Origin: Plasmodiophora brassicae
Taxonomy: Eukaryota; Endomyxa: Phytomyxea; Phytomyxea; Plasmodiophorida
DNA: 64,000 bases
Reading direction: 5' to 3'
Assembly: GCA_036867785.1 (NCBI GenBank)
Contig: CP145417.1
Coordinates: forward strand, 744,001-808,000
Shown here: positions 61,401-64,000 of the stretch, piece after piece
Numbering within the stretch: the stretch's first letter is position 1
Layout of the letters: each line of letters starts with the position of its first letter
Notes under the pieces: generated by a model
Database searches by the model: none
What the model saw: the letters and a program-made list of their open reading frames with translations, nothing else
What the model was told of the DNA's origin: nothing
Program-made: the position numbers and the translations under genes

Positions 61401-61860
61401 GACCTGGGACAGGCCCGAGGGCGTACCCATCACGGTCGTGGAATCAATCTCAAACGTGCTATATGTGCCGCGCAGAACGATTCCAGCCCTATGCCAGAAG
61501 GTTAGACAGCTTGACGATTATGCCTGAGTGGGGAGATAACTTCTTCCTAGTCGGCGATCGGTCTCGGTGCGTGCCTTCAAGCATATCGTGCAACGACGCC
61601 GGCTTGCTTGAAGACTCCCGCTTCAAGGCTCTCGTGCCGCTGTACAGAATAGCCTTCAGCTGTCGGTCCGCTTGACAATCCTCAGGCGGCGGCGGCGGCG
61701 GCGATGGCATCGGTGCGACTTGTGGTGATGCCGACGCCTGCAGCATGTTCAGCAGATTCTGCCCCGCAATCGCACCATCATGCGCCGTCAGGATCCGCGC
61801 GCCCGACGCAGACGATGCAGTCGACGCGGACCGGTACAGGTTGTCGAAGAAATCAGACAT
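58433..61860 (-). CDS. EDC4: Enhancer of mRNA-decapping protein 4
   Basis: Seven exons (61860-61541, 61488-61072, 61022-60873, 60817-60687, 60635-60203, 60147-59190, 59125-58433), introns 49-64 bp, give 1033 residues. The N-terminus (MSDFFDNLYRSAS, Pro-rich) is disordered. A WD40-like beta-propeller follows: SGHAGAIIDVSVCPWDPSL, VLSISSDGVAILW, AVNTICFSPDGTQLSSGGD, DGAVCIWMWRRPEPL. Then a serine/proline linker with QLSPSEQP and PPPPPVPASP and a coiled coil (EREEIHRTKKLLESVSKTI). The C-terminal alpha-helical domain matches EDC4: SFSTMFHQINATLEAGMRQ, LVEQNRLDEAFTKALNAGD, VLLSLAQQVSFHLSDPATT. EDC4 scaffolds Dcp1-Dcp2 in P-bodies. Every splice restores propeller or coiled-coil sequence, so the model is strong. 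Confidence 0.93.
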
Positions 61861-62105
61861 CACGCTGCTACCTCAAAATGCGCTCTACGCGCTCTGCCCT
61901 GTCACAGGCTCGCGCGCTCACACAGCCCCTCGGTCGCCGGACGCGATTTTTGGCACCTGCAGCACGGATTTTTCATGCAGCTCCGCCCTCGGCATGAATC
62001 ATGAATTCATGATGATGATTCACTTCCGCTGTACATCCCAGGAGAGGGTACCCGTGCGCTGCTCATCAACGAATATACATATAGGAAACCGGCGCTGAAA
62101 TGGTA

Positions 62106-63146
62106 TCACGGAAGCCCTGCGTCAGACGTTGGATGATCCAGGGCGTTCGCGAGTATCGCAATTTGTCGGAGAAGCTCGGCTCGTTCGTTAGCGACAGGTT
62201 CGGGCTCCTTATCAGCACGTTGCGTTCGCAGTTCCCGTTCACGAAGGGCGGCTAGATGGGTCTCGAGAAACAGGCACGTGTGCGCGTCGGACGCCATTTG
62301 GGTCTTGAGGTCCAGTGCGACCTTGCCTTGCGCTTCAAACGCGGAGCGAACTTCTTGCTCGATCAGGGCATTGGCTGCAATCTGAGCCTCGATATCGCTT
62401 AACAACTTCTGCTGTCGCTTAGTGTCGGACGCCATCTCTTGTACACAGCCATCCAATGCGATTGCGGTTTGACAAAATGTTAGCGCATCAGCATGTGCAG
62501 GCGACGATTCGCGTTCGCACAGGGACAGCGTCAGCCCTTCAGAAACAGACGCCCCCGACCTGCACGACGTGCAATCCCGTCGCTCAACAGCGCAGATATA
62601 GGATGATGTATCGAGTGGCGATAAGACAAGTGTGTACCGGTTGTGAGTCAGCGCGCTAGTCGGCGCCTCAACACGAGCAGGCGGGCGCTTCACATATCGA
62701 TACGCATGGGATCGAAGCAGTTCGCGGCGCCAGGCTTTGCACACCCGGTGCAGGGCCGCAAGCGTATCCAGCCCAAGAAACGTGCACACTGCGGGCCAGG
62801 TAGCAGGTTCCGGCCGACGTCGTTCGTCGGCCTCATGCGAAACAATGCAATTCTGGATATCCAGTTGCGACGCAAGCGTGTCAATGTGGGCGTGCTGCGT
62901 TTGCAATGCGGCCCGCGAACGGTCGGCATCATGGCATAGGCGATCCGTGGCTGACGACAGGTCGGCGTCCTCCACACGCCATCGTTCGATCTGGCTCCTG
63001 GCATATTCGAGCGTGGCGACCGCCGCACGACGCTGACCGTCCGCGTGCCGCTCGCGGGCCGCCTCGTTCGCCAGTGCCGCCCGCTCCAGGTCTGCACAGG
63101 CCGCGACCGCCCGCGCTGCCAGCACAGACACGTCGGCATCCGCCAT
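62106..63146 (-). CDS. Coiled-coil protein with an F-box-like segment
   Basis: Single exon, 346 residues from ATG 63146. Coiled coil at residues 1-105 (LERAALANEAARERHADGQ, LATLEYARSQIERW-type). Residues about 115-150 (TWPAVCTFLGLDTLAALHR then VCKAWRRELLRSHAYR) look like an F-box: hydrophobic L-x-x-L pattern and a terminal V-C-K-A-W-R. A second coiled coil spans residues 235-340 (LLSDIEAQIAANALIEQEV; TCLFLETHLAALRERELRT). If the F-box assignment holds, it would bridge Skp1 and a substrate in an SCF ubiquitin ligase; a Skp1-like fusion gene exists at 8.6 kb in this window. The central 60 residues are less structured and could hide an intron. Confidence 0.65.
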   Translation of the reverse strand: MADADVSVLAARAVAACADLERAALANEAARERHADGQRRAAVATLEYARSQIERWRVEDADLSSATDRLCHDADRSRAALQTQHAHIDTLASQLDIQNCIVSHEADERRRPEPATWPAVCTFLGLDTLAALHRVCKAWRRELLRSHAYRYVKRPPARVEAPTSALTHNRYTLVLSPLDTSSYICAVERRDCTSCRSGASVSEGLTLSLCERESSPAHADALTFCQTAIALDGCVQEMASDTKRQQKLLSDIEAQIAANALIEQEVRSAFEAQGKVALDLKTQMASDAHTCLFLETHLAALRERELRTQRADKEPEPVANERAELLRQIAILANALDHPTSDAGLP

Positions 63147-63374
63147 GGCCCCGTTGCAGTCCCACCTGAAACGCCGCGACTGTGTTCACCGATCCGTTCC
63201 TGCACAACAGAGCTGTAATCGATGGACGCGTTCCTGTTGGTTATTGCTCTGAAGGTCTCGTTCGTAACGCCTCGGTTGCGTTGCGCAGCTACAGCTGCAC
63301 TGTGGGGGGAACCCGAACCCGGCGCCGGTGGCTCCGTCATTTTGAAAAGCAGCTGCTGAGCTGCGGGTCGCAGG

Positions 63375-64000
63375 ATGCGCCGCGTGGCGATTCGGGTCTG
63401 GGGTCGAGCCCGCCTCCCTAGGCGCCCGTGCAGCGGCCATGTCGCAGTGTCGGCGGGCGAGGTCGCGTGTTCGACGGTGCCCAGCGATGCGGTCGACGCT
63501 GCACGGTTGCTGTTGCTGGGCCCGGGGCGGACGCCAGCGGACGTTCCCGATCGACGGACCGGCACCGCATCCGAGCCGGAGCCGCCCTCAGACAACAAGA
63601 TGACGCACATGCTGCACGAGGTATTGAAATCTCGTCCGAACGACCTGGACGCGTTGAACGAAATCGCGATTACGATGCGCAAGCACCGAGGGCGTCTGCG
63701 ACCGAAAGCGCTCGCCAACGCCCTGCATTCGATCTCGAATTGCACGACGTTCCAGCTGACTTCGCCTGTCCTCCAGTTGCGCCAGGCGCTCATCGAACGG
63801 TTCATGACGAGCCTGTGCAGGAGCGACAAGACGACCCCGAACGATATCGCGCAAGCGGTGAACGCGATGAGGAAATTCGCCCCGCAGGCCGTCCATCATG
63901 CGTCGTCCCGCGCTGTCAATCTACTACCTCAGTACGGTTCCAGGGACCTGGCGCTGACGATCAACGCGTTCGCGACGTGCCACCCTGACTCCATCCGTCC
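63375..64000 (+). CDS. OPR/RAP-type organelle RNA-binding protein (5' part)
   Basis: Open frame of 208 codons from ATG 63375 to the right edge, no stop. The N-terminus MRRVAIRVWGRARLPRRPC is a strong mitochondrial presequence. After a disordered linker the sequence shows helical-pair repeats of about 38-40 residues: NKMTHMLHEVLKSRPNDLD, PKALANALHSISNCTTFQL, TPNDIAQAVNAMRKFAPQA, GSRDLALTINAFATCHPDS. The alternation of D-[IL]-x-x-x-[VIL]-N-A-[FM]-x with a short loop resembles octotricopeptide/heptatricopeptide (FAST-kinase/RAP-related) repeat proteins, which bind organelle transcripts. Its C-terminal RAP domain would lie beyond the window. It was not a listed ORF because it has no stop here. 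Confidence 0.72.
   Translation, partial: MRRVAIRVWGRARLPRRPCSGHVAVSAGEVACSTVPSDAVDAARLLLLGPGRTPADVPDRRTGTASEPEPPSDNKMTHMLHEVLKSRPNDLDALNEIAITMRKHRGRLRPKALANALHSISNCTTFQLTSPVLQLRQALIERFMTSLCRSDKTTPNDIAQAVNAMRKFAPQAVHHASSRAVNLLPQYGSRDLALTINAFATCHPDSIR

Noticed and set aside
1-64000. CRISPR array, bacterial operon or Shine-Dalgarno signals
   Set aside because: No regularly spaced direct repeats of CRISPR type; spliceosomal introns, U2 snRNA and eukaryote-only proteins show this is a nuclear genome.

Overview
This is nuclear DNA from a eukaryote: a compact, GC-rich protist genome with about 40 protein genes in 64 kb. Many intergenic gaps are only 10-250 bp, though several run to 0.5-1.2 kb. Most genes are split by very short spliceosomal introns, typically 50-60 bp and often exactly 56, with a CTGAC/CTAAC/TTGAC-like branch site close to the 3' end. 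A U2 snRNA gene is present. Several multi-exon genes could be assembled by eye into open frames whose exon sums divide by 3. Skp1-ankyrin fusions, a CYP74-clan P450, an axonemal dynein light chain (so a flagellate stage), secreted or membrane ankyrin proteins and Zn2Cys6 proteins fit a plasmodiophorid (Rhizaria, Plasmodiophora-like) well. That assignment is inference; no database was available.

Layout. 0-5.5 kb: partial SnoaL-like gene, a small probably mitochondrial protein, an ankyrin pseudogene scrap, a coiled-coil gene, and NSUN2-type tRNA m5C methyltransferase. 5.8-11 kb: ORC5 head-to-head with TRAPPC4, then a Skp1-ankyrin fusion. 11.4-16 kb: a GABA-B-like class C receptor divergent from a cyclic-nucleotide-gated-like channel. 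16-21.3 kb: a large unknown protein and an axonemal dynein light-chain protein with RRM-like C-terminus. 21.5-24.1 kb: CYP74-like P450 and a small unknown gene. 24.9-27.1 kb: a predicted secreted protein next to a coiled-coil membrane protein; a diverged mirror-image copy of this pair lies at 35.9-37.5 kb. Between the copies lie U2 snRNA, a CKK-domain protein, OXA1, an amino-acid permease, PPP4R2, a small secreted protein and an R3H-2H phosphoesterase fusion. 35.7-35.9 kb carries a near-perfect 88-bp inverted repeat. 38-45 kb: HACD, a coiled-coil protein, DGAT2, an MCTP_C-like membrane protein and unknowns. 45.9-53.2 kb: FYVE protein, stand-alone RapZ-C protein, an unknown gene and a secreted ankyrin protein. 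53.3-64 kb: tandem Zn2Cys6 protein, SERINC, an unknown ORF abutting an apparently intact Tc1/mariner transposase, EDC4, an F-box/coiled-coil protein and the start of an OPR/RAP-type organelle RNA-binding protein.

The genes are mostly independent housekeeping functions (RNA modification and decay, replication, lipid synthesis, trafficking, mitochondrial biogenesis) rather than one pathway. The most likely undescribed system is the duplicated secreted/coiled-coil gene pair. Exon boundaries are my own by-eye calls, supported by GT-AG ends, branch motifs, reading-frame continuity and family alignment; no transcripts were available.
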